From Clostridia bacterium (GTDB lineage Bacteria > Bacillota > Clostridia > Peptostreptococcales > Anaerovoracaceae), in contig CABJAP010000025.1 of assembly GCA_902363595.1 (NCBI GenBank), positions 1 through 30,141 on the forward strand: DNA of 30,141 bases, read 5' to 3'. The notes below the pieces were generated by a model. It made no database searches. It had not been told where the DNA came from and saw nothing but the letters and a program-made list of their open reading frames with translations. Positions 1 through 7,740 of this stretch are shown piece by piece. Both the position numbers and the translations under genes were made by a program. The stretch's first letter is position 1. Each line of letters opens with the position of its first letter.

Positions 1-152
1 AGAGACTGTTTTCATCCTCCAAACCGCTTAAAAAGAATGTTATGGACGGTACTGGAAACCAATCCCACTTTCACGCCGTTTATCCCCTCTTTTTCAGTGG
101 CCTCGAAGTTTTTCCAAGAAGCGATGATGCTGATGGAGCAGTAGTCGCTTAG
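1..152 (+). other. Possible 3' end of an upstream gene, frame undecided
   Basis: Two frames stay open from the window edge: one ends at a TAG at 142-144 and the other at a TAG at 150-152. The first contains FHPPNRLKRML, faintly like the HPN block near the end of SGNH/GDSL hydrolases. The second contains GNQSHFHAVYPLF and resembles nothing I recognise. A terminator follows within 20 bases, so some transcript probably ends here, but which frame is real cannot be decided from this stub. Confidence 0.3.
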
Positions 153-160
153 ATGGTGAA

Positions 161-193
161 AGCCAGCTATTTCAGGTAAAGTAGCTGGTTTTT
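161..193 (+). terminator. Rho-independent terminator upstream of the recombinase
   Basis: AGCCAGCTA (161-169) pairs with TAGCTGGTT (182-190), with one G-T pair, and is followed by a short T run. It would end the transcript entering from the left and insulate the recombinase gene, which then needs its own promoter somewhere in 194-260. Confidence 0.65.
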
Positions 194-271
194 AGTTGGC
201 ATAGTCTTTGCAAATAAAAATAAGGGTAAAACTTGTTTTATATAGCAATCATAGATAACTGGAGGTAGAAC

Positions 272-1099
272 ATGGAAAAGACAGAAGCAAAAAAACAATT
301 GAAAGACTATGAGAAAGAGCTGAGGGTCAGCGAGCTGAGTGAACGAACCATAAAAAAATATCTCTTTGATATTCATCAATGGCTCGAAGCACAATCAAGC
401 ATGATTGACAATGACACCATGATACAATACAAGGGCATCCTTTCGGAAAAATATGCGGCCAGCAGCATCAATTCTAAATTAATATCCATTAATCGCTATT
501 TAAAATGGCTCGGACATAGGGAACTGCAAGTAAAGACCAAAAGGATACAAACAGAAAGCAGTCTGGAACATACGATCAGCAAGAGCGACTATCTGAAAAT
601 GCTGGAATATGCCAAGGGAAAAAACAAAATGAAAATGTTTTGTATCATGAGAACGATTGCCCTGACGGGAATCAGGATAGGAGAATTGCAATATATAACC
701 GTAGAGGCAGTCAGGGCTGGAAGCACGGAAGTCTATAACAAGGGAAAGTACCGGCGCATCTATTTGCCGGCAAGGCTTTGCAGCGAATTAAGCCGTTATT
801 GTGAAGAGAAGGATATTGAAGCAGGATTTGTTTTTACCGGCAGAGATAAAACAAAGAGCATAACACCTTCCACGGTGTGGAGAAATTTAAAATATATCGG
901 CATGCAGGCCGGCGTCCCGGAAAAGAACGTTTATCCCCACAGTTTTCGCCATTTATTTGCCAAAACCTATATGAGTGAAATCGGAGATATCACGGAGCTG
1001 TCGGATCTGCTGGGTCATAGCAGATTGGAAACAACCTGGATTTATACAAAAACCACATCAGAAGAAAAACGCAGCCGTCTGAATAAGATCAGCTTGTAA
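272..1099 (+). CDS. Tyrosine recombinase, likely DNA invertase of the adjacent switch
   Basis: This is a 275-residue site-specific recombinase of the XerC/XerD (phage integrase) family. An N-terminal SAM-like core-binding domain covers about residues 1-95. The catalytic domain shows the family residues in order: Arg in LTGIRIGEL, Lys in NKGKYRRI, His-x-x-Arg in HSFRH, His in LLGHS and the nucleophilic Tyr in IYTK. The length is typical of stand-alone Xer-like invertases rather than of phage integrases with an arm-binding domain. The ATG is preceded by GGAGG. The gene ends one base before a pair of inverted repeats flanking a short segment, which is the usual position for an invertase acting on its neighbour. 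The family call is secure; the role as invertase of the 1100-1262 segment is inferred from position and repeat structure. Confidence 0.93.
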   Translation: MEKTEAKKQLKDYEKELRVSELSERTIKKYLFDIHQWLEAQSSMIDNDTMIQYKGILSEKYAASSINSKLISINRYLKWLGHRELQVKTKRIQTESSLEHTISKSDYLKMLEYAKGKNKMKMFCIMRTIALTGIRIGELQYITVEAVRAGSTEVYNKGKYRRIYLPARLCSELSRYCEEKDIEAGFVFTGRDKTKSITPSTVWRNLKYIGMQAGVPEKNVYPHSFRHLFAKTYMSEIGDITELSDLLGHSRLETTWIYTKTTSEEKRSRLNKISL

Positions 1100-1126
1100 T
1101 GCAACATAATACGACATTATATTGGA
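1100..1126 (+). repeat. Left inverted repeat of the switch
   Basis: The core ATACGACATTATATTGGA (1109-1126) is identical to the reverse complement of 1236-1253. Outside the core, 1100-1108 matches 1254-1262 at six of nine positions. It begins at the last base of the recombinase stop codon plus one. Confidence 0.9.
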
Positions 1127-1134
1127 AATTTCAA
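1106..1134 (-). promoter_or_regulatory. Promoter in the present orientation, facing left
   Basis: On the minus strand TTGAAA (1134-1129) is followed after 17 bp by TATTAT (1111-1106). As sequenced it would fire leftward, antisense into the 3' end of the recombinase gene. After inversion the same -35 would join TATAAT and fire toward the LuxR gene. Confidence 0.65.
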
Positions 1135-1163
1135 TCAAATCCGCTGGAAAAGCAGATTCTTTT

Positions 1164-1186
1164 AACACAGTAAGCTGTGTTTTTTT
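1164..1186 (+). terminator. Terminator inside the invertible segment
   Basis: AACACAG (1164-1170) and CTGTGTT (1175-1181) form a perfect 7-bp stem with a TAAG loop, followed by a T tract. In this orientation it ends recombinase transcripts before they reach the regulator. When flipped, the T tract moves to the other strand and this block on read-through would be lost. Confidence 0.85.
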
Positions 1187-1235
1187 GTTTTTTGCAGACC
1201 AGATAAGCGCTTGGCGCCGCCGGCAGAAAAAGAAG

Positions 1236-1262
1236 TCCAATATAATGTCGTATAATATAGCA
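1236..1262 (-). repeat. Right inverted repeat of the switch
   Basis: This is the reverse complement of the left repeat across an 18-bp perfect core. Its outer edge supplies TATAAT (1251-1256), a perfect -10 box, whereas the left repeat supplies TATTAT at the same place. That difference makes the two orientations unequal. Confidence 0.9.
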
Positions 1263-1325
1263 ATAGCCGTTATTTCCAAGCAAAATCAGTTCTTGTCGTC
1301 ATAGTAACGAGGTGTAAATCAGAGG

Positions 1326-2402
1326 ATGAATAGCGAATGTCTGCAAATCAATGAGCTGCTGCTCACATTATATGGGACAAAAAATAAAGAAGAAGCATTT
1401 CGCAATACGCTGGACGTTTTGAGAAAAACCATTCCCTTTGATAAAGGGGATATTTATTTTTATGATGCTTCCAGCGAACAACCGAGAATCAATGTTTTCA
1501 TCGCCGCCGGCTGGGAACAGGAAGAGCTGGATCAATATCTCAACGATTATTATCAGATCGATGATGTGCTTCCGCTTATTTCCAGCAAAAAACCGATCAT
1601 GTTTCGCAGCTCCGATATCTTTTCATCAGAAGATCGTATGGAAAGCGCCTACTATTTAAAGGCGCTCAAGCCTTTAGGAATGGAATATTCCATTGAGGGC
1701 AGCATCTGCTGCGTGGGAAACATCATTGGCGGCATCGGACTGCATAGAGGAATCCAGCAGGGAGAATTCACCCTGGAAGACGTGGAGTTGATGAAGCTGC
1801 TTTCGCCCCACCTGCGCAATGTGGCAACCGACTATGTGACTTCCATTGATGATCTTCCCCAGATCAAGTGTCTCAATTCAGGATTTTTCATCAGCTATGT
1901 TTTATGGGATGTCAACGGTTCCGTGGAATGGGAAGATTTGGAGAATGTGGAGATCGACAGCTCGAAAAAGGCAGCTGTACTGAACAGACTGTTTGCCCTT
2001 TGCCGACAATTAAACGGGAAAAACAGCATCACCCAGTCCATCTCAATCGAAGAGGGTGCCGGCGGCCGATCGGGCTCCATACCCAGAGATTATTTAGTCA
2101 CGATCAATAAAGTTTTTTATAATTCCAAACAGCATTACTGCGCAGTGCTGATTGATTTCAGCAAGCTGGTAGATAATGCGTTCAATTCGATACAAGATAC
2201 CATCAATTTGACCAAACGGGAGACGGAAATCATTCGCATGGCGATGAATGGCGCAGGTACTGCCGAGATAGCAAAAGCCTTTTATGTGGATGTTTCAACG
2301 GTAAAAAAACATTTGACCAACAGCTACCAAAAGATGGGAATAAAAGGCAAGCACCAGATTGTCAACTTCCTGCTGAGAGGCGGCAAAGATATTAATTTGT
2401 AA
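1326..2402 (+). CDS. GAF-like/LuxR-type transcriptional regulator, probable activator of the glycyl-radical cluster
   Basis: This 358-residue regulator has an N-terminal GAF-like sensor region (about residues 15-170), a linker, and a C-terminal LuxR/FixJ helix-turn-helix from about residue 295 that begins LTKRETEIIRMA and includes STVKKHLTN. There is no receiver domain, so it is not a standard response regulator; a small molecule or redox signal sensed by the GAF domain is more likely. A GAGGTG motif lies 11 bases upstream of the ATG, a little far, and AGAGG directly abuts it. The gene sits between the invertible segment and the glycyl-radical enzyme on the same strand, with no clear terminator before the latter. 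It is therefore the natural output of the switch and a candidate activator of the downstream operon. A similarly built regulator lies at 17736-18485. Confidence 0.88.
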   Translation: MNSECLQINELLLTLYGTKNKEEAFRNTLDVLRKTIPFDKGDIYFYDASSEQPRINVFIAAGWEQEELDQYLNDYYQIDDVLPLISSKKPIMFRSSDIFSSEDRMESAYYLKALKPLGMEYSIEGSICCVGNIIGGIGLHRGIQQGEFTLEDVELMKLLSPHLRNVATDYVTSIDDLPQIKCLNSGFFISYVLWDVNGSVEWEDLENVEIDSSKKAAVLNRLFALCRQLNGKNSITQSISIEEGAGGRSGSIPRDYLVTINKVFYNSKQHYCAVLIDFSKLVDNAFNSIQDTINLTKRETEIIRMAMNGAGTAEIAKAFYVDVSTVKKHLTNSYQKMGIKGKHQIVNFLLRGGKDINL

Positions 2403-2543
2403 AAAATCCCCTGAAAAGCTCCACCTTCTTGAGAAGTTTTAAATTGGCAAATTCAATCGAAGGTAGGAAGTAATATTTTGAATTTTTCGTATAATGAACT
2501 TAGAAATCTATACTGTTTTCGATTGTTTGCGAAAGGAGGCAAG
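2403..2543 (+). promoter_or_regulatory. Leader/promoter region of the glycyl-radical operon
   Basis: A TATAAT (2490-2495) lies about 50 bases before the GTG start but has no recognisable -35 at 16-18 bp, as expected for an activator-dependent promoter. A short dyad, CTTCT-TG-AGAAG (2425-2436), lies upstream and could be a regulator site. Read-through from the LuxR gene is also possible because no convincing terminator is seen. Confidence 0.35.
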
Positions 2544-4988
2544 GTGCGGATAAATGAAAGCGCCGTACCCAAAGCTATGAAGGAAAAAAACACGATCCAC
2601 AATGGATGGAATAAAGGCTCCACCCAGAGAGTCAACCGGCTGCGCGACCAGTATTGGAAGTGGAAACCAGAAGTAGATACAGAACGGGCCGTCGTTTATA
2701 CAAAGACCTATCAGGAAATGGAGGCTTATGACGTCTGCTTAAAGCGAGCGCAGAGTCTGTATAACTACATGGCAGAAAAAACCGTGAAGATTTACCCGGA
2801 TGAATTGATCATCGGAGCTTACGGCAAGCAGCCCCGCGCCGTTATCATTTCCCCGGAAATCTGCATGTCATGGGTGGAGGACGAGCTGGAGACCATGGCG
2901 ACCAGAGAGCAGGATCCATATTTGATCTCCCAAGAGGATAAAGACATACTGCGAGAGATCATCCCCTATTGGAAGGGCAGAACCATGGAGGACTACTATA
3001 TTGCCAATCTGACGCCGGAAGCGCGAAAGCTTGCTTTTGGAACCAACGTTGTTTTCGGCGAGAACAAATCCCAATCCGGGGGCGGTGAATATTTGGCAGG
3101 ATACAGGGATATTGTCTTTAAAAAGGGCTTTCGGGGCATTAAAGCAGAAGCCATGGAAAAGCATGCCGCGCTGGATCAGGAAGACATTTCCACCCATGAA
3201 AAACGGAAGTTCTACGAATCCATCATGTTGATTTGCGATGCGGCAAAATTGCAGTCGGAAAGATATGCCAAAGAAGCAAGAAACCAAGCGGAGAACACGG
3301 ACGATCCCAAGCGCGCGCAGGAACTGGTGAAAATCGCCCGGGCATGCGACCGTGTACCTTGGGAGCCTCCCCAAAATTTGCTGGAGGCCTTCCATGCCAT
3401 CTGGTTTACCCAGCTGATGATCTGGTCCGAAGAAAATGCGACCGCATATTGTATTGAGCGGATCGACCAGCTGTTATACCCCTATTACAAAGCGGAAAAA
3501 GAGGCGGGAACGATCGACGATGTACATATGCAGGAGTTATTTGACTGCTTTTGGCTCAAGCTGGCGGAAATGATTTATTCCATCTCCGATGCCACATCAA
3601 AATTCTTTGCCGGCTATCAGCCTTATCACGGAGTCGCTGTCGGCGGCTGCAAGGAAGACGGATCCGATGCGGTGAATGAATTGTCCTACATGGTTTTGCA
3701 GGCCACGGCCAATACCCAGATGCATGCTCCTACTATCAATGTGCGGGTCAACAAAAATACCTGCAATGAATTTATGATGGCAATTGCAAGTCTGGTCGAA
3801 CTAGGGACGGGCCAGCCGGCAATCTTCTTTGATGAGACTGCCTTTGAGATACTTAGAAGAAACGGAATCGAAGAAGGCGACTTATGGAATTGGGCGGTGG
3901 GCGGCTGCGTTGAGCCGCAGATACCCGGAAAAATGTCCATGTGGGCCGAAGGCGCCAGATTCAATTATTCCATGGCAGTGGAATGGACCATGTTCAACGG
4001 GCTCAGCAAGATCTTGGGCAGGGAGATCGGTTTGAAAACCGGAGATCCGAGGACCTTCAAAACCTACCAGGAGTTTGAAGGTGCGTGTCTGGCCCAACTG
4101 GGGCATATGATAAAGGCTGCCTGCCAGAGCGCCCAGGTCTGCGAAAGAGCCCACCGGCTGCGCATGCCTATCCCGGTCCGCTCCGCCTTAATGGAAGGCT
4201 GTATGGAAGAGGGGCTGGACGCCATGAACGGCGGCGGAAAATACAATATCGGACCGGGGATTGAATCCACCGGACTGACTGATATGGCCGATGCAATAGC
4301 TGCTGTCAAAAAGTTGGTGTACGATGACAAAAAAATTACCATGGGCAGACTGGCCGATGCATTGGAAGCCGATTTTGAAGGCTATGAAGATGTGAGACAG
4401 ATGCTGATGAACGATGCTCCCAAATACGGAAACGATGATGATTATGTGGACCAAATTGCTGCAAAAGTATGCGAGGCTTCCTGCGACATGTGCGAATCCT
4501 ATTACAGCATTCGCGGGACCAAATTCATGAACGGCGTGGTGCCGGTCATATCCAATGTACCCTGCGGAGAAGCGACATGGGCATTGCCGACGGGCAGAAA
4601 AGCGAAAACACCGTTATCCGACGGCATCTCCCCCTATCCGGGTAATGACCAGAATGGACCCAGCGCCGTTATTAAGTCCATCACCAAGCTGGACCATGTG
4701 AAAAACGGCGTCGGAACCCTGCTCAACATGAAACTCAGCCCGGAGCTGTTAAAGACGGACAAAGACAAACAGAACTTTATCCATCTGCTGAGAGCAGAAG
4801 GGGCCCTCGGCGGATACCACGTACAATTCAATGTGGTGGCAAAAGAGACCTTGCTGGACGCGCAGAAGCATCCTGAGCAGCATCGGGATTTGCTGGTCCG
4901 CATCGCGGGCTACAGCGCCTTTTTCGTAGAGCTGACTTCTCAGGCACAGGAAGCGATCATTGCCAGAACCGAACATTCCAACTGGTAA
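2544..4988 (+). CDS. Glycyl-radical enzyme of the lyase/dehydratase type, substrate unknown
   Basis: The 814-residue protein belongs to the pyruvate formate-lyase superfamily. The glycyl-radical loop RIAGYSAFFVEL lies near the C-terminus with the radical Gly at residue 789. The thiyl-radical Cys is residue 455 in GGCVEPQ. The Glu two residues after the Cys is the signature of the eliminating branch (choline lyase, diol/glycerol and hydroxyproline dehydratases), not of pyruvate formate-lyase, which has adjacent cysteines. The start was moved to the GTG at 2544 because AAAGGAGG lies four bases upstream; longer frames begin at an unsupported TTG. The loop GGGEYLAGYRDI (about residue 180) has Glu where I remember many diol-type enzymes having GH. 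The activase follows after seven bases. The adjacent amine permease and two aldehyde-processing enzymes suggest an aldehyde product. The family is certain; the substrate cannot be read from the sequence. Confidence 0.93.
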   Translation: MRINESAVPKAMKEKNTIHNGWNKGSTQRVNRLRDQYWKWKPEVDTERAVVYTKTYQEMEAYDVCLKRAQSLYNYMAEKTVKIYPDELIIGAYGKQPRAVIISPEICMSWVEDELETMATREQDPYLISQEDKDILREIIPYWKGRTMEDYYIANLTPEARKLAFGTNVVFGENKSQSGGGEYLAGYRDIVFKKGFRGIKAEAMEKHAALDQEDISTHEKRKFYESIMLICDAAKLQSERYAKEARNQAENTDDPKRAQELVKIARACDRVPWEPPQNLLEAFHAIWFTQLMIWSEENATAYCIERIDQLLYPYYKAEKEAGTIDDVHMQELFDCFWLKLAEMIYSISDATSKFFAGYQPYHGVAVGGCKEDGSDAVNELSYMVLQATANTQMHAPTINVRVNKNTCNEFMMAIASLVELGTGQPAIFFDETAFEILRRNGIEEGDLWNWAVGGCVEPQIPGKMSMWAEGARFNYSMAVEWTMFNGLSKILGREIGLKTGDPRTFKTYQEFEGACLAQLGHMIKAACQSAQVCERAHRLRMPIPVRSALMEGCMEEGLDAMNGGGKYNIGPGIESTGLTDMADAIAAVKKLVYDDKKITMGRLADALEADFEGYEDVRQMLMNDAPKYGNDDDYVDQIAAKVCEASCDMCESYYSIRGTKFMNGVVPVISNVPCGEATWALPTGRKAKTPLSDGISPYPGNDQNGPSAVIKSITKLDHVKNGVGTLLNMKLSPELLKTDKDKQNFIHLLRAEGALGGYHVQFNVVAKETLLDAQKHPEQHRDLLVRIAGYSAFFVELTSQAQEAIIARTEHSNW

Positions 4989-4995
4989 AGCATCT

Positions 4996-5901
4996 ATGGA
5001 AAAAGCAACTGTTTTCGATATTCAAAGATTCAGCGTCCATGACGGACCGGGAATCCGAACAATCGTATTTTTCAAAGGCTGCCCCCTGAACTGTCAGTGG
5101 TGCGCCAATCCAGAGTCCCAGCGATTTGTGCCGGAGCTGTTCTTTTTCCCGGATAAATGTATCGGCTGCGGCAAGTGCACGGCCGTATGCCGGCAAAGAT
5201 GCATCATAAAAGATGGTGACAGATGGGTGTTCGAAAGAGAGATCTGTATCGGCTGCCTGGCATGTGCGGAGGTCTGTAGTTCAAAGGCGAGAGCCGGCTC
5301 CGGCAGAGAGATGACCTGTAAAGAAATCATCGCGGAAGTGGATAAAGATCTGGTTTTCTATCAAATGTCGGGAGGCGGAGTGACCTTTTCCGGCGGAGAA
5401 GCACTGTGTTTTCCGGAGACCATTGCCAGGCTCGCCAGGCACTATCGGGATAAAGGGATTTCCACAGCTGCGGAAACCTGCGGACATGTTCCCTGGGAGA
5501 ATTTTGAAAAGGTCCTTCCATATATGGATCTCCTTCTCTTTGATCTGAAATTGATGAATCGGGAGCTCCACAGAACTTATACAGGCGATACCAACGAGCT
5601 GATTCTAAGTAATTTGAAAAAGGTCTGCGCTCTCGTGGACACCATTGTTCGAATCCCCATCATACCCGCAGTCAACGACAGCAGTCAAGCAATTGAGGAA
5701 TTTGGAAGGTTTTTAGCAGATATGAAAGAAGATTTAATCTCCGTCAACCTTTTGCCGTACCACAACTTTGGTGAGGCAAAATATGCCGCGCTGGGAAGGC
5801 CCTATTTATTAGAGGACTTAAAAGCGCCTTCGGAGGAACAAATGGAAAGGATCAAAAAACAACTGGAAGGTTATGGACTTAAGGTTCAAATAGGCGGTTA
5901 A
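4996..5901 (+). CDS. Glycyl-radical enzyme activating protein (radical SAM)
   Basis: This 301-residue radical-SAM activase installs the glycyl radical on the enzyme encoded just upstream. The AdoMet cluster motif CxxxCxxC is seen in KGCPLNCQWCANP. It is followed by two ferredoxin-type CxxCxxCxxxC motifs, CIGCGKCTAVC and CIGCLACAEVC, the insert typical of activases for the non-PFL branch. GGGVTFSGGEAL is the conserved AdoMet-binding GGE region. The frame opens earlier, but MEKATVFDIQRFSVHDGPG aligns with the family N-terminus, so the ATG at 4996 was chosen. It lies seven bases after the upstream stop with no strong ribosome binding site, suggesting translational coupling. Confidence 0.95.
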   Translation: MEKATVFDIQRFSVHDGPGIRTIVFFKGCPLNCQWCANPESQRFVPELFFFPDKCIGCGKCTAVCRQRCIIKDGDRWVFEREICIGCLACAEVCSSKARAGSGREMTCKEIIAEVDKDLVFYQMSGGGVTFSGGEALCFPETIARLARHYRDKGISTAAETCGHVPWENFEKVLPYMDLLLFDLKLMNRELHRTYTGDTNELILSNLKKVCALVDTIVRIPIIPAVNDSSQAIEEFGRFLADMKEDLISVNLLPYHNFGEAKYAALGRPYLLEDLKAPSEEQMERIKKQLEGYGLKVQIGG

Positions 5902-5918
5902 GTAAGGCGGAAACAACC

Positions 5919-6113
5919 ATGAATAGAAAAATTAGAGTCGCCCCGTACGGCTGCGGTAAGATGTCGATTCCGACGATGAAATATGTCTATGATCACGGAG
6001 CCGAAGTCGTATGCGCATTCAGCAAGACCGATCGGGTAGTGGGAAAGGATATCGGAGCATTGAAAGTGAATGCATCGGTAAGGTTTATGCACCTGCACCA
6101 ATATGTCAAATAA
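5919..6113 (+). pseudogene. Truncated N-terminus of a DapB-like / 2,4-diaminopentanoate-dehydrogenase-type reductase
   Basis: The 64-residue frame starts MNRKIRVAPYGCGKMS and continues with VYDHGAEVVCAFSKTDRVVGKDIG, which closely resembles the NAD(P)-binding start of dihydrodipicolinate-reductase-like amine dehydrogenases such as the ornithine-pathway enzyme Ord. Such proteins are about 340 residues. Similarity stops near residue 47 and the last residues look like random read-through before a TAA and a strong terminator. I read it as a deletion remnant. It matters because it suggests the ancestral operon handled an amino-acid or amine compound. Confidence 0.7.
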
Positions 6114-6121
6114 AAAATTGT

Positions 6122-6169
6122 AAAAGAAAACCTGCTTCACGGGATGTCCGCGCAGCAGGTTTTCTTTTT
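6122..6169 (+). terminator. Strong rho-independent terminator ending the first transcription unit
   Basis: A 15-bp stem pairs 6122-6136 with 6154-6168; its core is GAAAACCTGCT/AGCAGGTTTTC with a 17-base loop and a T-rich downstream arm. It separates the glycyl-radical enzyme and activase from the alcohol dehydrogenase onward, so the cluster is at least two transcripts. Confidence 0.88.
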
Positions 6170-6547
6170 AACCGTAACTAAATCCTTGTGGTGGCTGAGT
6201 TGATTTATCGCTTTCCTATCCATAAGATACATCCTTTCAAGGCTATTCTAATGGCTGGGCAAAAAAATGTATTCATACAAAAGAGGAATCCTGGCGAAAA
6301 AATAATAAATCAAAAGAACCGGAAATTTCCGCCCGGCTGTCAAAGAAGCCCTGATGCTGAGCCTATTGAACCATGCTGTCAGCAAGAAGGTCTACCAAAG
6401 TAGCAGCTCGATCTCCTAAAAATCCATCTTAATGGGAATTGCATCGGCCGGTAAAATCCACCTTTTGAATGTATGCAAAATTCTGAATATTTTCTAAAAT
6501 AGAAACTGAACTTAAAACAAACCAGAAGCAAAAGGAGGAAAAAGAAA
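6170..6547 (+). other. Gene-free stretch with a possible decayed coding fragment
   Basis: No supported gene lies here. A 36-codon stretch at 6312-6419 reads like protein (RPAVKEALMLSLLNH) but has no start or ribosome binding site and may be another deletion scar, possibly from the same lost gene as the stub at 5919. The right end holds the presumed promoter of the alcohol dehydrogenase gene. Confidence 0.4.
6465..6493 (+). promoter_or_regulatory. Candidate promoter of the alcohol dehydrogenase operon
   Basis: TTGAAT (6465-6470), 17 bp, then TATTTT (6488-6493). The distance to the AAAGGAGG site near 6532 is a plausible leader length. It is only a moderate match to the consensus, but a promoter is required here because of the strong terminator upstream. 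Confidence 0.45.
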
Positions 6548-7708
6548 ATGAAAAGCTTTGATTTTGAACTGCCGACAAAAATCCGATTTGGCGCCGGAAT
6601 CACACAAGAAGTCGGACAAGAAGCGGCGGCAATGGGCGGCAGTAATATCCTGATTATCACGGATAAAGGAATCATGAAAGCGGGAATTGTCGATACGGTC
6701 GTTGCGGCCCTGCGCATTGCAGGACATGAATCCATCGCCATCTTCGACGATGTGGAACCCAATCCAAGAGATACCACCGTGCATCGGGCATATGAGCAGG
6801 CCAAAGCGCTCTCCGCGGATTTGCTGATTGCAATCGGAGGAGGCAGCTCCATCGATACGGCAAAAGGGGTGGGCGTGCTGCTGGAACACGGTGGTCAGAT
6901 AAAGGACTATGAATTTGTGGATTCGGAAATGCTGAAAAAGCCCATCACGCCGCTGATCGCCATTCCCACTACGGCGGGCACGGGGAGCGAAGCCACCTGC
7001 TGGGCTGTCATTACGGATACGGAAAGGCATTTTAAAATGAGCGTGGGCGGCCATTTCGCGTTCCCCAAGCTTGCTCTGGTGGACCCGGATCTGATAGTAA
7101 CTTTGCCGCCGGGCATCGTGGCTTCAACGGGTATGGATGCGCTGACCCATGCCATCGAAGGCTATACCTGTACGGTTAGCGAACCCATCTCGGATGCTTA
7201 TGGGCTATATGCCATTGAACTGATCGCCAACAATCTGAGAGAGGCCACCTTTACCGATAAAAAAGAAGCAAAAGCCAATATGCTTTTGGGCAGCCTGATG
7301 GCCGGTATCTGCTTTGGCAGCTCGAATGTGGCCGCTGTTCACTGTATGGCCGAGGCTCTGGGCGGGCTTTATGATACGCCCCATGGAATTGCCAATGCAA
7401 TGCTGCTGCCGGTGGTGATGGAATTCAATTATGCCGCCGACTATGAAAAGTTTGCCAGGGTCGCCGCTGCCATGGGAGAAAAAGATGACCATTTGACCAA
7501 AGGCGAGCTGGCGTATAAAGCGGTGCTGGCTGTGAAGAAGCTGGGTGAAGACCTGGGTATTCCCAAAATGAAGGAAATCGGAGCCAAGGAAGAAGACTTT
7601 GAGCGTCTTGCGGTGGCATGTACAGAAAATATGGCTGCCGGGGATAACGTAAGGAAGATCCGATACAGCGATTTTCTTCAGCTCTATAAAAAAGCTTATG
7701 CCCTCTAG
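6548..7708 (+). CDS. Iron-containing alcohol dehydrogenase
   Basis: This 386-residue NAD(P)-dependent dehydrogenase is of the group III (FucO/AdhB-like) family, normally interconverting an aldehyde and a primary alcohol. Visible motifs are the nucleotide-binding GGGSSIDTAKG (about residue 98), PTTAGTGSEA (about 140), and the metal ligands Asp and His in GMDALTHAIEG and the two His in VHCMAEALGGLYDTPHG. Length and motif order are normal. A strong AGGAGG precedes the ATG. It probably reduces the aldehyde made by the glycyl-radical lyase, regenerating NAD+. The exact substrate is not readable. Confidence 0.95.
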   Translation: MKSFDFELPTKIRFGAGITQEVGQEAAAMGGSNILIITDKGIMKAGIVDTVVAALRIAGHESIAIFDDVEPNPRDTTVHRAYEQAKALSADLLIAIGGGSSIDTAKGVGVLLEHGGQIKDYEFVDSEMLKKPITPLIAIPTTAGTGSEATCWAVITDTERHFKMSVGGHFAFPKLALVDPDLIVTLPPGIVASTGMDALTHAIEGYTCTVSEPISDAYGLYAIELIANNLREATFTDKKEAKANMLLGSLMAGICFGSSNVAAVHCMAEALGGLYDTPHGIANAMLLPVVMEFNYAADYEKFARVAAAMGEKDDHLTKGELAYKAVLAVKKLGEDLGIPKMKEIGAKEEDFERLAVACTENMAAGDNVRKIRYSDFLQLYKKAYAL

Positions 7709-7740
7709 GAAAGGATGCAGCTATGTAAAGGAGAAACGTT

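Larger units (their letters stand above)
1100..1262. promoter_or_regulatory. Invertible promoter/terminator segment (phase-variation switch)
   Basis: Inverted repeats at 1100-1126 and 1236-1262 enclose a 109-bp spacer. Twenty-four of 27 positions match, including an uninterrupted 18-bp core. The spacer carries a -35 box on the minus strand (1129-1134) and a plus-strand terminator (1164-1186). Inversion would place TTGAAA exactly 17 bp from TATAAT (1251-1256), just beyond the right core and facing the LuxR gene at 1326. In the present orientation the six bases at the -35 position for that TATAAT (1228-1233) are AAAAGA, so no promoter faces the regulator. The repeats, spacing and neighbouring recombinase are seen directly; actual inversion is inferred. 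Confidence 0.82.

Noticed and set aside
241..1262. TATAGCAAT occurs both before the recombinase gene and beyond the right repeat, suggesting a third recombination site.
   Set aside because: The match is only nine bases and lacks the 18-bp core of the inverted repeats.
2868..3395. Long minus-strand open frame inside the glycyl-radical gene.
   Set aside because: A shadow of a highly conserved coding region; no ribosome binding site and no protein-like motifs.
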